Below the pieces are notes generated by a model. That model ran no database searches, was not told the origin of the DNA, and saw only the letters and a program-made list of their open reading frames with translations. Made by a program: the position numbers and the translations under genes. From contig CAUJNA010000535.1 of NCBI GenBank assembly GCA_963377175.1, positions 62,001 through 126,000 on the forward strand: a stretch of 64,000 bases of DNA, given 5' to 3'. Source of the DNA: Effrenium voratum. Taxonomy: Eukaryota > Sar > Dinophyceae > Suessiales > Symbiodiniaceae. Position 1 is the first letter of the stretch. Every line of letters begins with the position of its first letter. This document shows positions 24,001 through 36,000 of this stretch, piece after piece.

Positions 24001-27000
24001 CGACCAAAGTGATCCAAAAACTGCGACCAAAGTGATCCCCCCGCCGTCTCGGATCACCCTGCAACTCGCGTCATCCTTGGGCCACCGATTTCACGTCTTC
24101 TCAAACCAAGGAAAGGCTCAGGTCTCCCTTTCTTTAGACCAAAACCATGGGCCTTTTGCGGAAAAAGAAAAAAACACCGCGGCAACAAAAACTGGCCGAA
24201 ACCCAAAGGCACCGCCTCCTCCGTTTCTTTCGACCAAACACATGCGCATGTTGCGAGGCACGGCAACAGCCGGCCGAAACCCACAAGGCACCGAGGAGCC
24301 GTTCGACGTCCTCTGCAGGCACCAGGTGGAGCCGGGCTATGAGTTGGTGGCCCTAAACGGCACAGAGATGCACAGCCTCGCGGAGGGAGCCTTCAAGCCG
24401 CCCCGCCGCCTTGCGGCTTGCGGGGGCTTTTCGGACGGTGTTTTTTTTTGGTATGAAAGGGGCCCAATGGATCGGATGTTTTTTTGTTTTCCTTTGGGGA
24501 CTTCGGATGTTTTGACTTGGCCCATGGAAAACGATGGTGGTCTTGGCCGATCATCGTTTTCCGATCTCGTGATTTGAGATTGATCTTGAAGACCCTTTGG
24601 GCTCGATGCATCGATCGGCCGGCTTGGTGTGTGTTTTTCCATTCTGTCTTTTGTTTGGCAATGCCCCTGTTTGATTATTCGGGCCCTTGTGGGTAGTAGA
24701 TGATTAATCGGTGTCAAGATCCACCCTTTTGATTCTTTGCCATGGGTTTCGGGAAGACCGTTTTACTACTGGGTGTTGATTGTGGCTCGATAACTCAACA
24801 TTTTTCCACAATCGGAGAATAAATGGGCCGCATCCCCAGATACACCCTTTCAAATCTCCCCAGTTGGATGCTGTTTGGTGGTTATTTTGGGTTTGTGAGG
24901 CACGGGCCAGGTCAAACATGGATCTCGTGTCGTTAGCTGCCTGATCGTCGTTGTTGCTGAGTTGCGTGTTTGTGTGCGCTTGAGTTGCAAGGAACCTTCG
25001 CCCTTACTAACCATTCCCTGGCAAGTGTTTCCGGAGTCAATGTTGACTTTCTTCAGCGCCAGGCTACTTGGGGCGGAGTTTTGTCCCCTTTCTGCTGTAC
25101 ACTACGTTCATTTTGCGAGAAAGCTGATGCTTACGCCTTCATCGATCCTTGAGAAGGGGCTCCCCCCTTTTGGTCGGCGTTTCAGGGGGAAACAAAAGGA
25201 ACCCACCCATTTGGACAGTGCTTCTTCAGCAGACCCACGGAATTCTAGCTGCATCCATTCTTTCCGAAGATCCCACCAGCCAAGGAAATTGGGTGGCTTT
25301 GGGTGCAAGCTTAGATTCACTTGGACCAGTATCCCACGACGGGAGGGCCAGCTCAGGTTTCTCCTGCCAGCAGCGTGTGTGGGATCCAATCCGTTTTGGG
25401 ACAGTGGTTTCGCGTCAATCTGCAGAACCACAATCCTTGGGGCAAATTGGCTTTGTACGGCCGCTTTCTGTGGCTGCAAGGGAATTCTTTAAAATCATGA
25501 AGTGGTCACGGGAATCGTTGAATGTGATAAAGTAGTCACGCGGATGGCAGCCAGCCACTTTGGTGTCACCGAATATTTCTTGTCTTCGACCGCCATGACC
25601 AAAATTGATAGGGATGGCCAACTCTGGGAAGTTTCTAGGAATCCGATTGAGAGAACCGTGACCAAAGCAGTTCTGAGGCCCTCACGTACAGATCTAAGGG
25701 GAGCCAAGGGAGCCTACAGATTAACACAAGGAGATTCCGTTTAAATTATTCGGCTTTTGGGCCAGTGGTGCCCCAAATTCAATTCAACCAAAACGGAGCC
25801 ACAAACGGCCAATCGCCAAACAATGGCAAGCTATCGACCATTCGGGGGGTCATTGTGAGGAACAGAGTTTCGGTTCTCCGACAAATCCGGTGATTCCACA
25901 AAATCACGATGTTGCACGAAATCGCCTTCGGCGGGGTCCACCAAATCCGGTGATGTCCGGACACAGCCAGGGAGGGCTTGAAGTCGCGGCCTGCTCGCTG
26001 GGAGCCCCAGAAAAGGTGCAGGCTGGGATGGGATACGCATGGAAAAGAAGCTGGTTGGGCATCAAGGAACTTGTTATGTCTAGCAACTGCAATGAAGGGA
26101 AAGGCAAGGAAAGGCAAGGAAAGGCAAAGGAAACCAAAAGGACAAGGGAGGAAGGAAGGAAATCACTCCTTTTTGTTTTTTTGAAATGACGCCTGTTGGG
26201 GTCCTAGTATTTTTGTTTGGACTTCACGCCTGTGGGCCCAGGTGTTTTTCTTTGGAATTCACACCTGGCGGTCCTAGTGTTTTCTTTTTTGAGCATCACG
26301 GCCGGGTGTGATTTCAGCGAAAAAAAGAACACCGAAGCCCCCAAGCGTGACTTTAAAAGAAAAAGACACCCCGGCATGAATGCAACAAACACAAGCACCG
26401 GGACTTCAGGCGTGATTTGCAAGAAAGAAAGACACCCCCCGCCAGGCGTGATTTCAAAAAGAACAACATCGGGACACCCCCAGGCGTGATTTCAATAGAA
26501 ACACCTGGAACCCCCAGTCGTGATTTAAAAAAGAAAAAAAGAAAAGCGAAACCCCACCAGGCGTGATTTCCAAATAAGCACAAACCACTGGGACCCCCCC
26601 AGGCGTGATTTCAATATATGTGATTCCAAAAGAACACCGGAGCCAATGAAAGGACCTCATTTTTTGGGCCCCGACTCGCTTCAAAGGATGGGACAACGGG
26701 TGGGTCGAGCACGCGCAGAATCTCGGACATGAGACCTCCCTGCCGCCTCCAACTTGTCTGAGTCATCCAGCAGTTTGTGGCCATCACTGATCCTTTGGCG
26801 CTTGCCCGGCGTTGAGTTGAGGCACCCCCCCAAATCAACTGGCAGCTTTGTGAAGGCTTCGATTCTTGCTGCCAGTATGACCAAAGGACCCAAGGGGAAT
26901 ATGGTGCGGACGAATATCAATATGCCTTAAACTCCTTTTTTTTCAAGCTCATGTTGCCAGTGGCTTAGGGCCCTTACCCTGAAACACGCAGGCCCTTGTT

Positions 27001-30000
27001 ACCACGGACTCCGGGCTTTGGGCCCCCGAGGGCTCCGCTTCCGCGTCCCCGAGGCGCGCAAAAGGGCGGGCGCCGGGTTTCGGCGGGGAAGGTGGCAAAA
27101 AGGGACCGCCGAGATGGAAGTTCCCTTTTGGTTTCACCAAGGTGAAATGAGTTATACCCCTGAAAGAAAGCATTCAGAGCCTACATTTAGAGCATGAGCT
27201 TTTTTTTTCAGGTCCCAATGCGTCACGATCAGCTTTGCGGGAAGCGGCAATGCGCAGGCCCAAGGAGACGTACCAGATGGCATGCGCCGGGCCCAGCTGA
27301 TTTTTATATCGGCTGGGAACTGCTCGCATCTACAAGTTTGGGGTTTCGGGGAGAAGGGGGTTTGGGGTAGGGTTTGGTGGGCTTGAAGCTTGTTCTTCTT
27401 TTGTGTCGTTGTTTTTCTTTTTTTTTGTGTGTGTGTGTGGGGAGTTGGAGGTTGGGAATTTTCGGTGTGTGCGGGGGTTGGTGAAGGTTTGCTCACTTTG
27501 GGGAGTCAGCCAGAGCTGGGGAGGTCCCTGCTAAAGCCGGGAGAGGCTTTCCTTCTGTTGCTTTCCAGTGGACACATTGGGCGTTCCTTGCTTAAGGTGA
27601 CCCGAGCTAGAATTCCAGCCTTGGCAGAATTGCACCTATGAAGAACCAGGCTGAGGCTTCTTGCTGCAAAATTGCGGCCTACCTTGCCTTGCGTACCGAG
27701 TTGGCATTAGGTGTCTTCGCGACCTTCACGCTTTATTTGAGCATGTTTGGCCTCTTTTGGGTTGGTTGGAAGGGACGCCACGAGGCATTCCGGGCTTCCG
27801 CTATTTGAGAGTTTTCATAGAACATGAGGAGCCCTCTTTGCACTAGTTGAAATGGACACCAAAAGGAAGCCACCGTCCTCAGCCACATTTCCCCTTGGCG
27901 AGACATGCCCCCAATGTCAATGCGTGAACTTTTTTGCACAGGATGGAGGTGGTGCTGGCCGATGCGGACACCAAGCTTGGCCAGGGCCAAAGAGAACTGG
28001 GCCACAATCAAAACCCGGGTAGATGAAGGTTAGAAAGGGACTGCCATAAATAGCTGCAGCCGCCTTCTTAATTCTCTACATGGTTCTCGGTAGACTATTT
28101 TACTACCGGGTTTTGTGACTCAGCTGGGCCTGTAGTTTGAGGGCACCGGTTGTTTGGGAAGGACACCCACGAAAAACACATGTCTTGGTGGTGATTCTTG
28201 GAGACATCCCCAATCGGTTGCCAGGTGTCCGACGGGTTCCACCATGGGTGAGCTCGTTTTCCACCATGGGTGAGCTGGAACCTGTTCAAATTCTGGAGAG
28301 CTCGCCTTCTCGCGCAATCATTGAACAAGGGCTCCTTGAAGAACACATGCCTTGGCCGTTCAAAACATCAAGTGTTTTTTCTTTTTAACCAACAGCTTTT
28401 TTTTGAAATCAATCCAGGGCTTTTGGGAACAGCCTGGCTCAAGCAGACTGGGATCCGTGATGACAGACATGGAGAATGGTCCCTTGGCGGGCCGCTGTTG
28501 CGGCAGATCTTCACCTACAACTTCCCCATCAACATGCTCAGGGCAGCTGCTAGTTGTCGGCCTTTGCATGCAGCTTTGAAAAGACAGTTGGAGGATGCGA
28601 TGGAATTCGACAAAGCTGACTGGGTGATCTTGGGAGAAATCCAGCAGCCTGGCTCCAACGGCAGGATCGGACAGATCATAGAAGTGAAGCCATCTGATTG
28701 CACACGATGTGCAGCCCAGGTGGATGGACTGAACTGACGTGCAATGGGCAGAGCCAACCTGCGCTCTCAGGGTACCAGCAGATGATGTATGTGATTCAGA
28801 ACGTGCCTAAAAGGGAGATAGGATCACGCATGGTTGGCTTGTTCCTGCCACCGTGCACGCGGTCCGCTTTCATGAAATTGGCGAGGTTAGGCCAGGTGGC
28901 CCTTTAGAAGGCCAGTGTGAAAAGAGACTACACCAAGCTTCTCGGATCGTCCACGCCTCTGCAACACAAGTTCCAAAGGGCCTTGCCGCATTTGCTGAGC
29001 CACAAGGCCACAGCCCCTTGATGGCAGATTTGGGACGCCCTGCGCTTTTGCGGCCAGTTGTTGCGTTGGCGTCGACAATTGCTATGCTTCCACTCAGCTT
29101 CGTTTGCACGACAGGCACGGAGCCTTAAGACACGGCATGGCATGGATAAACGGCGCAGGCCCCGCCGTGATCGCTTGGTTGGACCAGTCAGACTTCACAC
29201 TAGATGACATTCACTGGCAAGGTTGTAGACCACCATGAATCGCGTGAACTTGATGACCTTCCGAGTCCGTCACTGTCCATCTTGAAGTTGCAAAGCCTTT
29301 AGCGTGAGTCTGCGCCAGTGCAGGAGTCTGTCATCGAACCAATCTCTCACTACGAGGTTCCTGCCAAGATCAAGCCAGCCGAGGCCAAAGCCGTTGTTCA
29401 AGTGCAACGGGAATCGATCATCCAGCTAGGGCCCATCCCTGCAAGCGTGGCAGAGCTGGCGTGCGTCCTGACATTCAACCGCGCACCTGAAGCATTGGAT
29501 CGTGCCATCGGACGATCTGGCTTGGGCCGTTAACTGCTTGAACGGGGATGCAGCCTCAAGCCAGCCTGGGCCAATGGTGCAAAGATTCTGGTGGAAGGGT
29601 TGGCAGAGGAGACATGGACAAGATGCAGCTCTTTCCCCAGTTCTGCGTCCATCACATGTGATTCTACCAGCGCATGCCTTGGATGACATCCTGGAAGAGG
29701 TTGAGAAGATTCCGCGCTCCTCTCGGCCGCGGCTGAAGCATGGTAAGGAAGTCATCTCAGTTCCGGACCTGCTTGAATTTGCAGATCTTTCCAACAACAG
29801 GCCAGGAGCATCCAGCGATGTGACATTCGTGTCAACTGAATCTTCAGCAGTCTCGGATAGGTTGGGGTGGGCAGCCTTCATCGATGGCTTCCGGGGCAAG
29901 ATTCTGCATGTGCCACAGGCCACATGTGTCGTACCTTCTTTCACAAGCCAGAAGAGGCCCCAGACACGCCACGGAGTGTGGCCACAGAATCAGCTCCAGC

Positions 30001-33000
30001 AACTGGCCTTGCCTCCAATCCACGCCTGTTCAGCCAGCTTTCGCCGCTTCGCCGTCCTTGAGCCTTGGCCTTGAGCAAGATTCGGATTCAGGCCTCTTCC
30101 CCCAGCCGCCACCCCCACCTTTTTCTTGAATCGAGTCGTCGACGTTTTGCTGTTGGAGTTTTTTTGCTTTGGTTGTTGTCAGCGTGAGTCTTGCTCATGA
30201 AGCCTAGTGCTGCTGTTGATTGGCAGCTAGTTCCGTATACAGATGCGCCTGCAGATCCTGGTAGAACAAGCGTTGCGTCTGATTTACCAGCTTCTTTGCC
30301 AGCAGGAACCCTGTCCTGACAGTCGCTTGCTGTTGCGACAATTTGTAATCACGCTCTTAGGGTGCTTCAAGAAACCGGGCCACTTTGTATATGCTCCTAC
30401 AGATTCATTGAGACACATACTCATCCCTTGAGTTTATCAAGAGCAATCTCTGTTCCAGGCATTGGCAACTCTCCTTGGGCGTTGCGGTATGGGTGGAGCC
30501 TGGACTGTGACACACGGATGCGCCGCACTGTTGCCGGTCGAAAGAGCCGTGGAGCCGAGAAATCACCCCTGACATGAATCAATCCACCCACTACGCACGG
30601 GTTTGCCGAGTTCGCCCCTTTGTTTTGAATCTGGAGTTGACGCCTGATTCGGCTGATCCTTCAAGTCCTTGATGTCTTTTGTCCGGCAGGCCTAACCTGA
30701 GGTGACCAGTCGTCAACCTCGGCTTGTAGAGTTCCTCGGGCAGGTCCTTTTTTCAAGAATTCTCTAATTTCCCCAATGGAGTTTCCAGGCCCCTTCGTCA
30801 AGAGCAGGCCAACTAGAACTGCCCCACGTGAATCAGAAGTGGAGCTCGGCTTTTATGTGTTTTTTTGAGGATTTCCATAAGGCTACAAATCTTCATGGGC
30901 AGCCCTCTGACAAGTGATTGGTGGCTAAATCGCCACCTAAATGATGTCCACCGAAGGGTTCCGAACTAAAGTTCATACCCATACGGCTGTGGGTCAACAA
31001 TAGGTACGCACAATGGAACCCTGGTAAATGGTACCAAGGACTATAATCTGCAGTCCCCTCATAATTTAATTTTGACCCACGGCCATATGAGCTTTCAAAG
31101 GGAGCGCCATTACTCATCAATTTGGCCGCTAGCCGCCAGATTCACCGGTCCTGGCCGTGTCTTGTTTTTTTTTTGACATTGCCCCCCGCCCTTTGCAATG
31201 ACTCCTTCGAGGCTGCGGCTTCGCCGGGGTTCCGCCCGAGCCCGTGGTGGCCGCCGCCTCGGTTTGAAGCGAGTGAATCGCCGTGCAAAGCGCGTGGGAT
31301 GGGCTTGGAGCAGGCGGAGCAGATGGGGTGGGGGAGGGAGGGGGCGTAGGGAGGGGGGGAGTAGGTAGGGGGTGAGGGGGGGTGTAGGGAGGTGGGTGGG
31401 GGGGAAGGTAGGGGGGCAGGGGTAGGGGTGCCGAAGCAGATCGTGTTTCAACCATGGCTGGTCTTGCTCCGGAACACCTTTGGATGGTGCGATTTGCCGT
31501 GGAACCGGCAAGCGGCTCGAGTTGTTTCTTGCTCCAAAGACGAGACCGACTCAGCATCACGCCGACAGGCTATAAGAATTCCAGCAGTTTGCTGGGTCCC
31601 ACGTTAGTTACCCCAGCCTTGAGGGTCTGGCAAAAGTGGATCCTTCCCGTGAGCTCACCCAACAAGAGAACAGCGTGCCTGGGCATGATGAATCATGAGG
31701 GGTGGTGAATCATGACTTGTGCCGCAAGGTTGGAAAGATCACACCTGGAAGCTTTGCAGAGAGGACGCAGCATGCTTGCAGTGTGGCGTGGTCGAGACAG
31801 CTGCAATCAAAAGAAGAGTCAGTTTACCCCCAGCTTGTGCACCCGGGGGTAAAGCTCTTAAGAGGCTTACGCAAGCCCCGTACTCGTTGTCTCATAGAAA
31901 CAGCATGAAGTTCTTATGATCGGCGAAGCGGATCATCTGCGATGAGCCTCCCCGAAGCACTTCTTCTTGCGCTTCCCAAGACCAAAGGGGGCTGGCTTGT
32001 TGGCCAGGAACAAAGTGCAGATAGGGTACTCCCTGGTGGCCGTGAATGGGACGGAAATCAAGAGCCTGAATGCTGACAGCTTCAAGCTGGGGCCTGAGAC
32101 AGTGAGGTTCACTCACCCTTCCAGATGACTACTTAAGCATGAGCTTCGAATGGGACTCTTTGGTGTGCATCATTTACGATTTGATGTATTTTGGCATCCC
32201 CTCTTTGAGATTTATAGCCATGTAGTAGCGGTAATGCTGGGGGGTATGCCCTCTGATGACCATTCGGCGCCAAAAAACAGCTGTGGGGCCATTTCGGGTT
32301 GTCTCAAATGGGTGGGTGCTCCAGTTGACCACAAATTCCACCTCCCGGCCACCCCCAGCCAAAAACCCACACAGGCTGCCGTCACTCGTTTTGTAGACCT
32401 GTGAGGGAAGCCTTGAAAGCCCGCCCCGTGCGCAGCTGCCCCAGTCTGGGGTGTACAGCTGCATTTGTGCCTCGGGCAAAACCCCCAACCGCTTGCTAAA
32501 TAGGTGGATCCCTAGACAGCAGAGTTTTCTGAAAGGAAGGTTTTCCTGCAGGCCAACAGGTTCCTTTTGGATGGTCAGAAGGAGTTGGGCCATGAAATTA
32601 GTCGCCATGGAGGCAGAGCGGCGCAAGCCTTGCCAGTCAGTTGTTTTGCTACTGTCACGCGCTTTGGAAAGGCCGGCTTTCATACTGTCTAGGCTTGCGT
32701 ATCCAGATTCCGCAGGAGGAGGACGGAAGTCCAGCTGCCCTTGCAAGCAGCTTTTTGAAAAAGACAAGGCCTTTGCAAGCACTGCACTGGAAGGAGAAGG
32801 TGCAGACTGTGGAGAAGGTAGAGAAACAGGAGAATGCAGCCACCGCCATCCAAGCCCTTGCACGCGCGGGCCAGAGGCACTATGCGATACTGAGATGTGC
32901 TCCATTTTGACATGCGTCAAAGTCAGTGCTGCTGGCGAAATCAAGGTGGCCGTGCTGCTCGAAAAGGAACGGGCCTGGAGGTGTGGTGGATGTGGTCGTG

Positions 33001-36000
33001 CTAGCTCTCTTTGCTGAGTTGCAAACGGATTTCTTGCTGCCGCTGCTGCTGCCTTCTCACTGCTACTTGTTTGTGGTAGGCTGGATTGGCCGGGATGCAA
33101 GAAGCCAACACGTGCCGCCCTTGGGAATGCGCAGAGAGCATGTGCCCAGAGAAACATGTTGTTTAGGTGTTTTGCAACACGTTTTAACCATGCGTTGCAC
33201 ACTTGAGTCACTTGGGTTTCGTGTGTGACTTGCAGAGGTTCGAGCTCACTCTTCAAGATGCAGAGACGAAACTTGGCCGTTGGCTGAGTGGCTGCGACTA
33301 TCGCGAGGTATGCCTTGCCATCGAGATAATATTGTCATGTGCCACGGTATTCTGTCCCAGCTGCCCAAACCAGCATCTGCAATCAGGCTGCGGATTCGCG
33401 GGAGTTCCCCCGGAGCCCGTGGCTGCAAAAGACTCAAGACAGAGAGAGGGAAAGAGCGAGATAATCAGGTGGCCTTTTCGTCAAGATCAGGTAGAAATGG
33501 GCGTGTGTAGGGAAGTGGTTGCATTTGGTTGCGCTGATGGCTTGTGCTTCATGCTTGCAGTCGTGCGGGCTGCAGTGTAAACCATGGTTGCCCAAGGTTG
33601 GCAAGATCACTCCCGGAAGCTTTGCCGAGAGGACGGCATGACGAAAACAGCAGCCTAGCCTTGCGCTTGCCGGTTCGCGTTGCGTCGCTGATCTGCGGGA
33701 TGGGGTTGCTGCCAGGAACAACGTGCAAGTGGGGTACTCCCTGGTGGCCGTGAATGGGAAGGACATCAAGAACCTGACTTCCGATACCTTCAAGTTGGGT
33801 GCCGAGCAACGGACAGCTTCATGTGTCATGCTGAGCTTTTCTGAAGTCAGTGGCACTACTGAGGGAAGCCTTGAAAGCGCGGCCTGTGAGCAGATGTCTC
33901 AGTTGCGGATGTGCAGCTTACGTCGCTTCCAGAGTGGGACGATACATGTAGGACGTTGGGCACTGAGGCCTACGCATCCAAGTTCCACAAGAGGAGGACA
34001 GATTGCACAGTGGAATGGGGTTGCATGTGATGCGCAGATTTGCGATCTTGGGAAGCGTGTCGACTGGAAGGAGAAGGTGCAGACAGTGCAGAAGGTTGAG
34101 AAGCAGGAGAATGCTGCCACCGCCATCCAAGCCCTTGCGCGTGCGGGCCACGGGTGTTTCTGGCCGCTGGCTGTCACAGGCTTTCACTGGACATTCTTTG
34201 AGTTGTTCGGAGTGAGTGCTTCTGACAGATTCAAGGTGGCCGTGCCGCTCGAAAAGGAACTGGTTTGGAGGCGACATGCAGGGCTAAAGCTTGAGAGGAA
34301 TGGTTACAGCCTGCTTGCGGCTGGCGCGGTTGATGGTCTTCTGAGGCTATTGACCGTTTCACTGTCTGTCGTACAGTTCTGGATGCAGGCTGGATTGGCC
34401 GGGATGCAAGAAGCCAACACGTGCCGCCCTTGGGAATGCGCAGAGAGCATGTGCCCAGAGAAAACATGTTGTTTAGGTGTTTTGCAACAAGTTTTACCCA
34501 TGCATTGCACACTTGAGGGTTTCGTGTGCTGCAGAGGTTCGAGCTCACTCTTCAAGATGCAGAGACGAAACTTGGCCGTTGGCTGAGTAGCTGCGACTGT
34601 CCAAGATGCCTTGCCATCAAGATAATAGTGTCATGTGTCGCGGTATACTGTCCCAGCTGTCCAAACCAGCATCTGCAATCAGGCTGCGGATTCGCGGGAG
34701 TCCCACCGGAGCCCGTGGCTGCAAGAGTCTCAAGGCAGAGAGAGGGAGAGAGCGAGACAATCAGGTGGCCTTGTCGTATAGATCAGGTAGAAATGGGCGT
34801 GTGTAGGGAAGTGGTTGCATTTGGTTGCGCTGATGGCTTGTGCTTCATGGATGTGTGAACCATGGTTGCCCAAGGTTGGAAAGATCACTCCCGGAAGCTT
34901 TGCCGAGAGGACGGCATGACGAAAACAGCAGCCTAGCCTTGCGCTTGCCGGTTCGCGTTGCGTCGCTGATCTGCGGGATGGGGTTGCTGCCAGGAACAAC
35001 GTGCAAGTGGGGTACTCCCTGGTGGCCGTGAATGGGAAGGACATCAAGAACCTGACTTCCGATACCTTCAAGTTGGGTGCCGAGCAACGGACAGCTTCAT
35101 GTGTCATGCTGAGCTTTTCTGAAGTCAGTGGCACTACTGAGGGAAGCCTTGAAAGCGCGGCCTGTGAGCAGATGTCTCAGTTGCGGATGTGCAGCTTACG
35201 TCGCTTCCAGAGTGGGACGATACATGTAGGACGTTGGGCACTGAGGCCTACGCATCCAAGCTCCACAAGAGGAGGACAGATTGCACAGTGGAATGGGGTT
35301 GCATGTGATGCGCAGATTTGCGATCTTGGGAAGCGTTTCAACTGGAAGGAGAAGGTGCAGACAGTGCAGAAGGTTGAGAAGCAGGAGAATGCTGCCACCG
35401 CCATCCAAGCCCTTGCGCGTGCGGGCCACGGGTGTTTCTGGCCGCTGGCTGTCACAGGCTTTCACTGGACACTCTTTGAGTTGTTCGGAGTGAGTGCTTC
35501 TGACAGATTCAAGGTGGCCGTGCCGCTCGAAAAGGAACTGGTTTGGAGGCGACATGCAGGGCTAAAGCTTGAGAGGAATGGTTACAGCCTGCTTGCGGCT
35601 GGCGCGGTTGATGGTCTTCTGAGGCTATTGACCGTTTCACTGTCTGTCGTACAGTTCTGGATGCAGGCTGGATTGGCCGGGATGCAAGAAGCCAACACGT
35701 GCCGCCCTTGGGAATGCGCAGAGAGCCTGTGCCCAGAGAAAACATGTTGTTTGGGTGATTTGCAACAAGTTTTACCCATGCATTGCACACTTGAGGGTTG
35801 CGTTTGTGACCTGCAGAGGTTCGAGCTTACTCTTCAAGATGCAGAGACGAAACTTGGCCGTTGGCTGAGTAGCTGCGACTGTCCAAGATGCCTTGCCATC
35901 AAGATAATAGTGTCATGTGTCGCGGTATACTGTCCCAGCTGTCCAAACCAGCATCTGCAATCAGGCTGCGGATTCGCGGGAGTCCCACCGGAGCCCGTGG

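Noticed and set aside
26166..26640. Possible CRISPR array
   Set aside because: Repeat words are short and spacing irregular, orientation reverses, and the genome is eukaryotic.
28430..28448. Relict spliced-leader match (tggctcaag) at the start of the nested coding remnant
   Set aside because: Only nine bases agree with the dinoflagellate spliced leader end. A similar ten-base match (ttggctcaag) at about 58267-58276 has no gene after it.
32174..33256. 360-codon open frame on the minus strand
   Set aside because: It is antisense to recognised PDZ3, IQ and unit 1 exons of gene B and has no domain of its own.
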